Source of the DNA: Centroberyx gerrardi
Lineage: Eukaryota; Chordata; Actinopteri; Beryciformes; Berycidae
Reading direction: 5' to 3'
Assembly (NCBI RefSeq): GCF_048128805.1
Contig: NC_136019.1
Span: 15,999,881-16,063,880 of the forward strand
DNA: 64,000 nucleotides
Below, one piece after another: positions 34,554 through 47,322 of this stretch; the stretch's first letter is position 1; the number at the start of each line of letters is the position of its first letter. A model generated the notes under the pieces. That model was given only the letters and a program-made list of their open reading frames with translations, searched no databases and was not told the DNA's origin. Position numbers and translations under genes: made by a program.

Positions 34554-36730
34554 AGATGCCAGAGAGGGGACGATAAGATGGAAGAAAAGGAGGAAGAAGG
34601 TAGGGCAGGAGGCAGGAGATTGATGGAGCAGGGACGGAGGGATGTGGGAAGGAGAGATTGGGGAGGAGGAGAAGCTGGCCAGCCTTAACGGTCTCGCTCG
34701 CTCGGCCCAACAAAGAGACAGAAGAATAGGAGGGGAGGGAGGGTGAGATAATGGGGCAGAAAGGAAAGGCATGGGACGAACGCACCAATAATTTTTCACT
34801 ATCAATGCCTATTCCCAGTGCTCACCGTTTTGTATCAACTGATAGTGAATGCCTGTCCATTTACGTTTTTACAGAATACAAACGCTCAGGAAATAAAAAA
34901 TAAATACTGTAGGAGAGTAGAAACGAAGGGTGGGAGAATGGCTGTGAGGTGTACAGTGAAGGAGAGAGGTGGATCTGAAGGAAAGGGAGGGAAGGGAGGA
35001 GGGGTTAATCGGTCGTGACTGTGAACGGTCTCTTGGGTTCACCTTCTTTTCTGCTTGTCTCTGCAGGGACCACAGCTAGAGAGCGAGACAGAGAGAGAGA
35101 AAGAAAGAGGTCAAAGGTCGCCGCTGCCTCTCAATCTGCTCATGAAATAAAAATAACTGCACGCCCAAAGGCAAAAATGGCCTTGAGAATGTAAACACAC
35201 TTGATGAATTGACTATTAAAGGTGCTACTTGTAGCATGTTAACATCAATAAATCATTGTCACATTAATTATGACACAGTTTAATTACTGTAAACAAATAA
35301 TACCATCGGCGAGAAGATTGGCAGTAATTTTGCGCCACCAGGTCAGATTCCACAAGAAATCTGCTGGATTGCTTTATGGCACAAAACAGGAAGGGGGCGC
35401 TGTTCTTCCAGAGCAAACGGAGCTAAATTTCAAGAGTTTTTCGCAATGGCAGATGGTGGAAGGAGTCACCTCCAACGTCTTTATCCTCTTCAGTAAAGCT
35501 AAAGAGAAAACGGCACAGCGGGGTTTATGGAACATGTGGTTTTAATATAGTTCTACAAACGTACCACAATTCATTTGACAAGGAGCCATGCCATGATGAG
35601 AAAGGCTGCAACCACATAAAAGCAGCTCCTCTATTGCTGCATGGAGGGTAATTGGCAATTCAAGTACTCGCTTATTGTATTACTAATGAATGACTAATCT
35701 TTTTATATTCAGACGTATTATCGCTAGGGTAAAATTGGCCACTTCTATCATCCGTGATGTTAATACCTCTGTGCTAATCTATTTTTCTTTGTACTTCCCC
35801 CTGAGTAAGGTGCAAAAGGCAGAACAGAGGGGAGAAAGAGAGGCTCAATGGGAAATACATCCATAAGATTGACTGACAAACGTAATCACATACACCGATT
35901 TTTTCATGGTGCTGTATTGTGAATTTCCTGATAAAAAAAAAATGATGTGAGAGTAATGAATTATTACTCTTTTATGAATCTATTGTAAATTGCTTGATTG
36001 AGAAGGATGCATAAGGTGTCATAGAGGAAAAGGAGATGGGTGATGTTAGAAAGGCAGAAAGGTGGAAAGGGAAGAAAGAAGGAACTCTGTTGTTAAGAGG
36101 TTGGAGGAGGGAGGGATGGGAGGAGAAGCCCCAGGCCAGAGAGACCGCTCCACTGAGGTACAGCACCCTGCCTTTGGATTGTGGACTGGATTATTACTCT
36201 GTGCTCTGTGTGCTTAACCTGTGCCCGACAGACTGGTTTACTGATTGAGTGGACGCCCCCGGAAACTGACCTGCTACAGAGTGAATTGACGACGGATTGG
36301 ATCGCGGACTCACGGATTTGTAAGCCAGGCAATTCCCCTCCTATCCCTCCGTCTCTCTCGCTCCCTGCCCTCTGTGTGTCCTCTCTCTGCCCCGCCGACT
36401 GGACGAGAACCCTTTGTTTCCCTTAGCTTCCCTTCGGCCCAACTTCCTTTCACCCACGTTATTAATACCAGACTTTCTGTTTAACACCTGAAACCTGTGT
36501 CTCAGTGCTTTTCCCCCAAGAATTATAGAGCGTCTCTCCAGAGCCGAGTGCCGCAAAGGACAGAAGATGCAACCTGGACGTCACCTTTCATTCTTTTCAT
36601 ACTGCACATGTAGTCCTGGGTTATCTTGAGCCCCAGAATCATAGTTAGCCTCAGCCTAAGTTAGAGCTTTTTCACATTTTACCAGTTAGTCTGAGAGTTC
36701 CTGTTATTCCATTTGTAGTTCTGCTTACTT
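33641..36730. other. Gene-free region with microsatellites
   Basis: Contains (GT)n at 34280-34350, (GA)n at 34507-34552 and an AGGTGCTACTTGTAGCAT motif near 35220 that looks like part of a dispersed repeat. The C/T-rich segment 36160-36600 has a few open frames but no recognisable domain. Confidence 0.4.
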
Positions 36731-36860
36731 AAACCCCCAAACCCAAAACTGTGGTGAAGCCTGACACCTAATGGTTAAAAGCATGCTACTGAAGTGGCCA
36801 GGTGCCAGGTTTTTTACCATTAGGTGTCACGCTTCAGCACAGATTTGGGTTTGGGGTTTA
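36731..36860. repeat. Foldback inverted repeat
   Basis: Left arm 36731-36780 (AACCCCCAAACCCAAAACTG onward to GACACCTAATGG) is the near-perfect reverse complement of the right arm at about 36811-36860. A loop of about 30 bases separates them. It resembles a small foldback MITE. Confidence 0.75.
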
Positions 36861-37898
36861 GTTACTCTTTAGTTTGGGACAGAGCCATTGGTAGAGTTTG
36901 GTCTGGTTTGGTCTGGTGGCAATATCATCCATAACATTGCCACTGTAACATGCTAAACAAGTAACTGGTATCACTGTTTACCTGCTGTAACAAGATTGTG
37001 CAGCTGATACCCCTTTCTCAGTGGACTAGGGACCTGGGTAAAATGCGGGTCGACTGTCAGTGTGATCCACCTGGGTAAGTCGACCCCCCGAAATGCCCCT
37101 GATCCAGTTAAGGGTTAACACCCAGGTCATACTTTGCTCTTCTTGGTGTGAAAGTTTAATGTTTAACCTGTGTTGCTGCGGAGCGTCACATCATCCACCA
37201 TGTTGAACACAGAGAAAACATGCCTTCCTTTGACAGTATGACAGCCAACAGGACATTCCCATGTATGAGACTCGGGGTCTATGATGATCTTCCTAGGTTC
37301 TTCATTGAATTATTGTATAAAGCACACCTACAGTCTTCAAAGATTTATTCATTTAATGGAGAGAAGGAACATAGAAGCATATATGCACCTCTCTCAAAGG
37401 GAATCACTGTAACAAAGCTTATATGCACAAGGCCAAACACTTGCTGTAGACAAAGCAACACCTTATGATCACACTGCTGTTCCAGGAAAAGAACAATATC
37501 TGTACAGACCATCTGTTGTGATCTGGAGCTTAAAACCTTCAGTAACATAGGAGAGACAGGATGAGCACAGTTCCTGATATCATATCAACATCTGTTAAGC
37601 GTCAAAATGTTTGCTGGGCTCAGGCTGTGTTCATGAAAGGAGTGGCCTTCACAACAGAGATAGAGAACCCTATGTCTACCTGTTAGGGTTAGGGTTTTTT
37701 GCTCCCTACATTAGAATGGATGAGTTTAAATGCTAAGTGGAAAGCCGAATGTAATCCAAGAATAGAGAGAACAGAGAGAGAGCTGCATCGTCCTTATCAC
37801 CTTGTTTTTCCAGCGCTGTTCGGAGAAACAGAGGGAAGCGGCGGCTAACGGTCTGAGGAGAGATGAAAAGAGTGACAGAACCTGAGCGTAGAGGATTA

Positions 37899-37930
<32 letters not shown>

Positions 37931-38239
37931 TGGTGTGAATTTCATGTGTCGTTAACAGACGGACGATTGGCATCCCAGAGGCGACAGATGAAAGGTTGAA
38001 AAACTTTCTTTTGATCTCTCCTATCCCACCCTCTTGCACTCTCTTGCTCTGCTTCTCTGCTCTCTCTTTCCTCTTCTTCCTCTCCCTCTCTGCTGTCCTG
38101 TCTCTCTCAGTCTTTTTCAATGTCTCTCTCTCCCTCTCTCTGCCTCTCCCTTTAAAATTCTCATAACACTCTCTTCCCTTCTTCACCGCATCGTCTCCCT
38201 GATGCAGCTCTTGTTACCAATCACCCATGCCTTCATTTG

Positions 38240-38270
<31 letters not shown>

Positions 38271-38361
38271 TTTCTCCATTACTCTCGACCCCCACATCCT
38301 TCTCTCCATCACTGAAGTATTCCCTGTGGTCACCGATGGCTTGTCATGGAGTGCCATTAGT

Positions 38362-38394
<33 letters not shown>

Positions 38395-38570
38395 GATCTC
38401 TGACCTTGTTCTCTTCTCCAGCTAACATCAGTGGCTCTCCATGTAGCGAAGCCACAAAGCTCGTATATCCTCCATCGATCGCCACTCCCATCTCATCCCT
38501 CTTTTCTTTCTCTACCTCCTCCTCTTCATCACCTTTTTTCCCCTCCTAATCTCTCCTTGTCCCTTTGGAA
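36861..38570. other. Gene-free region
   Basis: Includes microsatellites (GT)n near 37899-37925, (CT)n near 38242-38266 and (CA)n near 38362-38390, and a long CT-rich stretch from 38030 to 38300. No gene is supported. Confidence 0.4.
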
Positions 38571-38574
38571 ACCG

Positions 38575-38755
38575 TTTACATTTGCATTGTAGGCATTTAG
38601 CTGGCACTCTAATCCAGAGTGAATTACTGTACAAGTGAGTAGGTAGGAGTTCAATGTCTATGGACATATACAATAGGCCATTATGGGGATCAAACCCATG
38701 ACCTTCTGGTAACTAGACAGCATCTTTAGCCTAACTAGGCCACCCTGCTTCCCAA
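38575..38755 (-). mobile_element. tRNA-derived SINE
   Basis: On the minus strand the unit starts with a tRNA-like head containing box A-like GTGGCCTAGTTAGG and box B-like GGTCATGGGTTTGATCCCC. It ends with a GGATTAGAGTGCCAGCTAAA tail similar to the GGATAAGAGCxTCxGCTAAATG end shared by many fish SINEs. Length is about 180 bp. Confidence 0.7.
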
Positions 38756-38837
38756 TAGACAAGACATACAGTATATCTATACAGAAAAGTGGAAAACCAA
38801 AAAGCCAAAGGGGCAACCAAACCAGTTGCAAGCACAC

Positions 38838-38874
<37 letters not shown>

Positions 38875-38875
<1 letters not shown>

Positions 38876-38980
38876 AACACTCCATCTCTGTTGTTGAGAG
38901 TGACCTTTTTGAAGGACACAGAATATGTAATGGTTTACTGCAATCTTGCAGTTTGCAAAAGACGTTCCCACAAGTGTACA
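38875..38980. repeat. 106-bp exact duplication, copy 1
   Basis: This segment, from AAACACTCCATCTCTG to CACAAGTGTACA, is identical to 40809-40914 in the same orientation. Both copies are bordered by (CA)n. Copy 1 includes the last codons of the minus-strand gene at 38935. Confidence 0.9.
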
Positions 38981-39647
38981 TGCACACAAACTTCTTCGGT
39001 CATGAGAGGAGACTCTTTCTCTGTGGGAGGAAGGTCTCCTTTGTCCATATCCAAGAGAAGTGTGTATGCTGATGAAGCTGTGCTGGCTATTGGTTCCCAT
39101 ATATTGAGGCTCTCAAATCCACAAGCAGGTTTGGAGACGAGACCAACAGCAGACTGAGATGAAAGGTCACAGTCGAGCTCAGCGGTCACTCCAGAGAAAC
39201 TAGAGGCTTCAGCATAAAGGTACTGCTCCTTATTCAGGACCTTCACAAACATGCAGTTGATGTTTTCATGGCGATCGTCATTAAGGGCATTGAGTCGAGC
39301 GACTATTTGCATTGATGCTGAAAGAAATGCAATGGCAACATCTTAATAATCAAATAACCATAAGGCCACCTGATGTAGCTTCATTCAAGGTCAACATGCT
39401 TCATCACAGCTTCATCTTATGCCTTTCATCATAGTTTTGTTTCAACAACAAATCTAACTGTCAATTTACAATGTAAATCAAACTAAGGAAGAACTGGACA
39501 CAAATGAAAATCCTTCAACACAAACAACTAGTCTATCCTGACTCTCTGTGTTTGTCTGTTCAGCAAAATCCTCTGTACTAATCTTTTCCTGTTAAATAAT
39601 AAAATTATAAATGCATGTGGCTCACCAAGATGGAAATCACTCTCCAT
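38935..39647 (-). CDS. Putative two-exon gene of unknown function, 134 residues
   Basis: Minus-strand coding exon 1 is 39647-39626 (MESDFHL, donor CTTG|GTGAGC). Exon 2 is 39317-38935 (acceptor TTTCTTTCAG, stop TAA at 38937-38935). The join is in frame and gives 134 residues. The protein begins MESDFHLASMQIVARLNALN and contains INCMFVKVLNKEQYLYAEAS. It is soluble, has no signal peptide or membrane span, and I recognise no domain. A TATA-like CATAAAGG lies upstream at about 39788-39781. Support comes from the long open frame (127 codons in a low-complexity neighbourhood), the matching splice phases and the promoter-like motif. It could be a lineage-specific gene or a remnant. Confidence 0.45.
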
Positions 39648-39859
39648 GTTTTCCTTTCTAAAAGGTAGATATTGTTGATGTTTCTCCAAATGAATGCAAC
39701 GTGTGTTTTCTGTCTCAATGTGCAGGTGAACACCGATCAGAGATGAAACTGTGAGTCTGTTTGTGTTCAGGTCAATCGCTCCTTTATGACTCTGACATTC
39801 TAAATTCTATCAACTCTGCAGCATTCTGTCCAGCTGCATTATGATTCATCAGATGAAGA

Positions 39860-40230
39860 TCAGGCTCCAGTAAACTTTGATGACAGATGTCCCACTTTGT
39901 ACATGGTTCATAAACTACACATGATTAAAAAACACATAACTGAATATTTGGAATTTGTATTAAGATACCATATTTTTTATGCGGAAAAATCTATTTAATT
40001 GCTAATTCCTATTGCACTTTCACTGTTTTAAGCCACAAGTTAGCTCACTCTAATCTTACTACTACCTACTACTATTACTACTATATATTACTATTACCTA
40101 TTATTACTATCATATCTGAGGGGATACTTTAGGAAAATAAAAATAAAAGTTTTTCATCTTCAATTCAGCTTTTCAGGTGTATAATTTCTTTTTTCCAGAA
40201 CAACCTGTCCACCCATGTAGTTAATAGAAA
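39860..40230. other. Gene-free spacer
   Basis: AT-rich sequence with a short CTACTA/TTACTA imperfect repeat near 40065-40110. Nothing else is seen. Confidence 0.4.
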
Positions 40231-40234
40231 CATG

Positions 40235-40526
40235 GGTAGCACTTTACAATGGCCTTTTTCCAGTGCAACAACCTTTAAGAACCGATAACATTTAGTCCAC
40301 CCTAATTACATTTTTGTACCCTGTAATAATTTTTTAAGTATGCAGTAATTATGAAAATAGTTACACCATAACTACCTTATAAATCTCTCATAATTACAAA
40401 ATTACTCCTTAATTCCCGGACTTCTTGTTTTGCTACCCTGTAACTACAGCATTGTTATTTTATTAGTACCCCGTAATTACAAACTAGTTTCACAGTAATT
40501 AGTGGGCTGTAAAATAAAGCGTTACC
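40235..40526. mobile_element. MITE with GGTAACACTTTA-type ends
   Basis: Left end GGTAGCACTTTACAATGG and right end reverse complement GGTAACGCTTTATTTTAC are imperfect inverted repeats of a motif common at fish MITE termini. The interior carries several TACCCTGTAATTAC-like steps and no ORF. Confidence 0.6.
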
Positions 40527-40808
40527 AAAAAGACAGTTAACCCTGGTTCTCGACCAGTAATTAGTATTTCCTGTGGACAGTTGTTTTTCCTTACTATCCA
40601 AATATTAAGTATTGTTATTTACATCCTCAATTTGAACCAGATGCACCATCAGGAAAACTGCAGTCTGCTCAACTCATCTGATCATTTTGGGAAGCAGCAT
40701 TGACTATATACACCACAAAAGACACTGAGTCGGCTACCAAGGCACTTGACCTCAAGACGTCAGACAATATGGACATACACACAAACACACACACACACAC
40801 ACACACAC

Positions 40809-40914
40809 AAACACTCCATCTCTGTTGTTGAGAGTGACCTTTTTGAAGGACACAGAATATGTAATGGTTTACTGCAATCTTGCAGTTTGCAAAAGACGTT
40901 CCCACAAGTGTACA
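40809..40914. repeat. 106-bp exact duplication, copy 2
   Basis: Identical to 38875-38980 and bordered by CA repeats on both sides. It lies about 1.2 kb upstream of the minus-strand gene whose 3' end it copies. Confidence 0.9.
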
Positions 40915-41620
40915 CACACACAAACACACACATGTGCACACACACGTGCACACACACTGCCCAGCACTGATTATATTCTGTCCATGTTTGAGGCTAATCT
41001 CATTGAAATCACCTGCTTAACCTTTTGCTGACTCCCTATCGCTCATTGAGAGTGTGTGTGTACAGGTATATGCGCATGTTTTTGTGTTTGCTTGTGCCTG
41101 TGTTTGTGTGTGTGTGTGTGTGTGTGTCAATGTGTATGTGTATCAATGTGTATGTGTATGTGTGTGTATGCTGAAGCTATCTTTCATTGTGAAAAAGAAT
41201 AAGAATCTGCTGTTGGTCAGTTTGCCTCCATTAACTTTTCTAATCGACCAAAAAATGTGCCAAAAATGTGCAGATTGCCCTCACAATGCAATCTTAGTGA
41301 ATCAGGACACCGGCATTTATTTAACTTTTACGCTAAGTCAAGCCCTGTATTCCCCTAACCCTAAGACTGATGCTGCAGCTTGATGCCAATTCTTGTAACT
41401 CTCACTGTGAGACCACTAATCCATCCTCACTTACCCTCCAGAGTGAGGAGAGGCAGCCTGGATGAGAAGGGGTAAAGCTGGGTCAAAAACCCCAGAGACA
41501 GGCTGCTGTTCTGGGCTTAGTGCAGGGTCAGTCCTGGCTCTGTCTGGAGCAGACAGGACATGACTGTGGGCCGCCCTGGACAGACACGATCACACTGATT
41601 GGGTTGAGAGACAGTGCTGA

Positions 41621-42100
41621 TGCTGCGTTCAAGGGACGTTAGAAAGTCAGAAATTCTGACACCCTACTAGGAAAAAATGCTATGGGATGGCCCTTCAAAT
41701 CTGAATTCCAAGTAGGAAACTAGGGCAAGATTTCTCAACCAGTTATCTGATGTCCCTGTAAACGCTACTCAGCATTACTTAACAGGTTTATAATCCTCAA
41801 AATACACCAAAGTATTGATTTTCAGTGCTGCATGACCTTAAATCTAACAAAACACCTTTGTGGTAACTGGTTAAACCTATGCATTTGAAATATAATGCAC
41901 TTACAGCTGCTAATAGTCTATTCTAACTAATGTTGCCGAATATCATTGGCTTAACATTAGTGGTTGCATGGGGAACAGTATTTTATGCTGGGCAAAGAAA
42001 CTCTCATGTCCATGTTTGGACCACTGGAAAGCATGGAGTTTGGAATTATGACCTACCAGCAGGGGAATTTCCAACTTCCGACTTTGCATGGAACGCAGCA
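41621..42100. mobile_element. MITE with TGCTGCGTTC ends
   Basis: TGCTGCGTTC at 41621 and GAACGCAGCA ending at 42100 are exact inverted repeats. Similarity continues inward (AAAGTCAGAAATTCTGAC against AAGTCGGAAGTTGGAAATTC). The interior has no coding capacity. No clear target-site duplication was found. Confidence 0.6.
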
Positions 42101-43171
42101 TTGGCTCTAATGAGAGGCAGGCCAGAGACAGAGGGCTGAGTGAGAGCTGGGGAATGGCGTTAGAGAAGCAGAGCAGAGGCTAACGATTTGCTCTGTCAGT
42201 GGCAGCACAACCCACACTCTGTTACTGACACAGGAAGAGATGCACAAAGACAGGAAGCAAGCAGACACACACACACACACACACACACAGGGTTGATCGT
42301 TAGGGCTTAGCCTCCATAATGATCTCTTGTCTTCATGTGATGCTGGTGGTTAATTGCTTGGCGGCTGGAGGGAAGCAGGAAGGTAGCAGAGTATCGACCA
42401 ACTCCAGACAGCAGCGTCACTCATCTCAACAACATGCAAATCAGACTCTCGGGAGGCAAAGGTTGGAGCGTCGCAGGATTAAAATGTGTCCCCAAGCCGT
42501 CGGGGAGAAATCATTATCGATGGCTACTGATATATAAATCTACGTTATGATGTTTGTTGGTCAGTGCCTTTTCAAATCCCTTAAGCTAGCTAGCCAAATT
42601 ACTAGATTGGTCTGCGCAGGAGAATACAAAATCAGGTTTGGGTCTGAACAAAATGTAAAGTCACAATGAAACAGCATTTTGAGAGCATCTTTCTTCCTCA
42701 ACTTCACGCAGTTCCTGGTGAAACAGGATGTTGGGGCGGGACATAATGCAGAGAGGGATAATTCAAAAATGTAATGCAATGGGATATCAGTTAGGGAGAG
42801 AAAGGCAGTTTTATATGACGGAAGAGGCAGAGGGGTGGGACTGTTCAAAAATCTGTGATGGTTTTATTGGTTGGAATTTATATTTATGCCTACTGGTAAG
42901 CCATGAAGTTATCACTAAACATACACAGTTTTCCAGAAGAAAAGGTAATGGGATTTTGATATAAAAATACAAGAAAATGAAAATATTGTAATTTTTTTTT
43001 TTTTGTGATTTATTGTAGAATATGGAGAATTAGCTAACAAGGTGAAAAAGTTTTTTTTTTTTATTTCATTGTGACTGTAATATGAGCGTGTGGGTTGCTA
43101 AAAAAAAAACTGATGTAAATCGCATAGCTCCAGCTGAGTTTGGGTGAGGGACATAAGAATATTTATTGCTT

Positions 43172-43195
43172 TTAGGGTTAGGGTTAGGGTTAGGG
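43172..43195 (+). repeat. Interstitial telomere-type repeat (TTAGGG)4
   Basis: Four perfect TTAGGG units within single-copy sequence. Confidence 0.9.
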
Positions 43196-43257
43196 TTTGC
43201 ATTTATGGCTTTGTAATGTTGGCAATTTAGGAAGTTAAGCTTCTTCTGCTGTTGCAC

Positions 43258-43317
43258 TGATTGCAACAGTCATGGATGAGAGCATCAGCTAAATGCCCAC
43301 TTTGTAAAATGTAATGC
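43258..43317 (+). mobile_element. SINE 3' tail fragment
   Basis: GGATGAGAGCATCAGCTAAA followed by TGCCCACTTTGTAAAATGTAATG resembles the tail of fish tRNA-derived SINEs. No tRNA-like head is evident upstream. Confidence 0.5.
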
Positions 43318-45309
43318 GAGTGCAGATCAGATCTTTGGTTTGTAATGGGAGGGGCGGGAGTTGTTTCTCATCTTATTCTCTTCTGGCTTCTCATTCTTAT
43401 CAGGGAAACGCTGTAAACCTCAGCGATAAAACGGCCATCAGATTCCTCCAGTTATCTTGTCTCGTTTACCTCTCTGAAGGTTTTGGGTAGAGAATGTGTT
43501 CTTTCAGGCAGGAACATTGTACTCATGGCACCTCCAGGGATTTGAATTGCATTGCAAAAACAATGCAAAAGATAAAAAAGTAAGAGAGAAAATGCCATAG
43601 ATCGTTAGATGGTTGCTTCGTCTTCAGCCAGGCTGCAGACTATTTATTTATTTATTTCCATTTGACTTTTTATTTCAAGTCAGAGTGAGGAAGAGAAGAT
43701 GCTGATGTAACACACAGTCTTATGGGAAAAGAACGCCCCAACCTCCCTGTCAAGCTTTCACCGAAAACTGCTGTTTACACAACTTGAGATCAAACAGCTG
43801 ACATCAGCTCAGTAAAAAAAACAGTATTTTAAGATCAAGGACTTCATATCAAGGCCAAATAAAATGGGCAGATATTTTTAAATAGAACATAGACAGTTTA
43901 GACTGAGCAAAGTCTATAATCCTCGCAGCTTAGGCAACATAGGTTTTATTGAATCATTTCAAGGATAAACAGTGAATCTTCATATCAAATCTGCAGTCCA
44001 GCCTCTCTATTTTAAGTTGTCCTACAGCTTCATTTGATAGAGACAGAAAATATGAGAGGCTGATAGATGGATTGGGAGGAGAATGACCTGCAACAAACGG
44101 ATGAGTCACACAATATTGCACATGCTGTGTGTCTGTCTGGGTTGGATTGAACCTGTGACTCCCCTGTTGGAGGAATATCTGCCTAACCAGCAGGAAACCT
44201 TGCCAAGTCTTTTTAATGTCAAAGCAAATGCATCCTCCTGATAATACGGATCACAGCATGTAGTTTTCATTCAGGCTTATAAACAGTTAATAGGATTAGA
44301 TGGAACCACCACATAATATTTAACCAGACACATTTACTATGAAAGAACGCTTGTTTGTTTACAGCCATGACCTGTGTAGTTGTAAGTGTAGTGTGTGTGT
44401 GAGTGTGTGTGGTAGTGTAGTAACTCTGGTTCATTTTGCCTGCTGAGATTTCTGTACAGTCTGGGGAATTGAATTGACAACCATATGCTTGCTTCTCTGA
44501 CTTTAAGGCTATTCCCTCATTATAAACACATATGGTAATATGCTAAAGTGACTTCAAGTGACTCCAAGTTGATGAAAAAACAACTTGTGATAGATTTTTT
44601 TTTCCTCACACAGAAACAGTAACACCAATGAAGAGTTTAAAGGATATAAACTCAAACCATTTTTGACCTGGACCTTATTTTCCCGTCTTTCTCCATCATA
44701 CTGACCGAGCCTTATCAAAATCTTATCAATTTCTTCACAGAGTTACTTGTCTCCATCTCTGTCTTGCATGCTAATAAAGTTCTATAAGGCCAATGGACTT
44801 AAAAAATCAACCTCAAAAGCACCTAAGCATGTCTTTGTCAACACACTGATTGCTTACTCTGTACCAGTTTTGATGTTACCTTGGCCATTGCTTTAGCACT
44901 GCCTGTCTGCATGTGCCACTGTGTCAAGTGGGTTGATTTTTGGAGTGTTCATTGGCCCTATTGGACTGAAGAATCGACAGAATCAATTGGTATCATGGGG
45001 GAAAAAAATTGAAAATAGGGTCCATTATACTTTAAGTAGTTGGCTGACAAATGGTATTACAGATTTGGATCATAAAGATATTAAATGATGACCTCCAGAT
45101 AATATATTTTTTCCCAAAATGCATGTGTAGCGTTTTGCAAATGGGGGGCTTGGAGCCAGAGGGACTTAAGTAGGTTCTGGCAAACAAAATAGTGGACCTA
45201 ACTTTGATTCACTGTTGTAAAAATCTTTTAATAATGAAAACATCATCACATAAACACAAAAAATAGATACTTACACGACTAAATTGATCTCATAAAGAGC
45301 TTGTACTTC

Positions 45310-45341
<32 letters not shown>

Positions 45342-45569
45342 CCCAAAATGCCTGCTTGCCTAGCTTGTCCATGCAGCCATATGAGCAACACACAGCAGCT
45401 GTGTCACGGCCTGCAGCACAATATTCTCTGCTGCTGAGTCGCCACCTGCTGTAACAAGACATCAGTCATTCACTGCCTCCGTGTTGTCTGTTCTCTTCTC
45501 CTCTCATGTCATATATCAATTTGATTTGATTCGGTTTGGTTGTCCCTATTTCTGCAGGTGTCAAAAAAA

Positions 45570-45601
<32 letters not shown>

Positions 45602-46040
45602 GAGGATATCTGATTTAGAATCCCTGTCCATGCTGACCTAACCGGATCATATTCACCGTGGCTGCAGGCTGAATCACCACCTACCAGCATTGAGTCTGAT
45701 ACTGGCCAATGGAATATGAGCTTCACTACATCTACTGCAACATACACACACTGACTCACTTTATGCCACACTGGGGATCACACACACACGCACACACACG
45801 CACACAATTACTTCAGAAAATCGATAGCGTGAGCCCAATTTATGGTGCTTTCTCAAACGTTATAAATCGATATGCTGCATGTGGTGTGTGTGTGTGTGTC
45901 TGTGTGTGCGTGTGTGTGTGTGTGTGTGATCCCTGGGGAGGTATAAAGTAGCCAGTCGTGTGCCTAAGTCTGCATGTCATTTCACTTTGTGATAAATTGC
46001 CATGGCTCCTTGCCCAGCTTCTGAATTTTACACATTTTCT

Positions 46041-46095
46041 ATTCTATTCTATTCTATTCTATTCTATTCTATTCTATTCTATTCTATTCTATTCT
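46041..46095 (+). repeat. (ATTCT)11 pentanucleotide array
   Basis: Eleven uninterrupted ATTCT units. Confidence 0.95.
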
Positions 46096-47287
46096 AGCTC
46101 TGTGAAGAAGTTCTTATTTTTTTATATCTATCACACAGAAAAAAGAAAAAAAAATTTGTTCCATCTATTTTCAGTTAACTGTTTATAATGTAAGCAATCT
46201 ATGAATCTAAGCTTATTCTACTGTTGCATTTATGCTAAACTGGTCTAGATAAAAGAGTCCAAAATGTAGGAGAACACTGAATTTGAAATGACAGAAGAGC
46301 CAAACATTTCTCTTCTCATATGCTAAAAACTGCTTGGATGTTCTACTTTTTTTCTGCATTTGAATGAGCACAGAGACCCAAAAATATCATCCAGAAAGCA
46401 TCGTGCTGAGATCAAAAATTTCCCACAATGCTCCGGCACAGTGAGCGATGCTGAAGTTAACCACATGCAGCCAGATGTAAGGCAGCATTCAAAATGTTTC
46501 TGTATCTGCTTATGTGGTTCATCATGGAAGACACATTTCTAATCGCAGCTTGGGATTTTAGTTCTACAAACGTTTCTCAGAGGCAGAGCTCATGTGGAGG
46601 CAGAAGTTGGCTATTGGCAAACTTTAATGACCAAGAAGATATATTGATATATATCAAAATTCTATACAAAAAATGTGACACTGCGTATCGTGGGGCAGAA
46701 AAATGAATCGTGATATTAGCTCCATTTTATTCTGCTGTAGTAATCACAAATTTTCACAAGCTCTCCATGGAAATTATATTATTGTCACTTTGTAATGACA
46801 TTTTTAAATAGTTGTTTACATTCTGGCGAGCCAATGGCATCGCTAGAAAGATTTGTGGTTCATAAATAAACATAATTCTGCACAGTCAGACTTTGTTGTC
46901 ACTGAACTTTTATTTATTACATCGTATCGTGGTTGCACTGAATCGTGAACCCCATTAGAGGTTCACAGAGACAGAAAAAGAGAAGGAGGGATGAGGGAAG
47001 ATGGAGGTTAACAGGGTGGAGAGCGTGAAGTGAGGAAGAGTGAATTGAGAGAGCGGATTACCGGAATGGAACGGTGGCCACGAAGGAGAGTGGAGCTGCA
47101 CTCATCACCCAGAGGGCTCTCCATCTCCATCGGATCCTTCCATCTGTTCACCCCCTCCCTCCCTCCCTTTCTTTCTTTCTCTTTTCTCTCACTCTTTATC
47201 TCCCATGCTCTCTCTAATGGACTGTGAAGAAGAAGAGCCTCTTGGAATGATACTCACGCTTGAGAAGTCACTGCTAATTAAGCTGCC

Positions 47288-47322
<35 letters not shown>

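Larger units (their letters stand above)
42101..45300. other. Gene-free region
   Basis: No splice-bounded ORF. It includes a (CA)n near 42264-42288, four TTAGGG units at 43172-43195 and a SINE tail at 43258-43317. Confidence 0.4.

Noticed and set aside
37681-37702. GTTAGGGTTAGGG as a telomeric repeat
   Set aside because: Only two units are present, which is expected by chance in fish repeats of the GGTTAGGG type.
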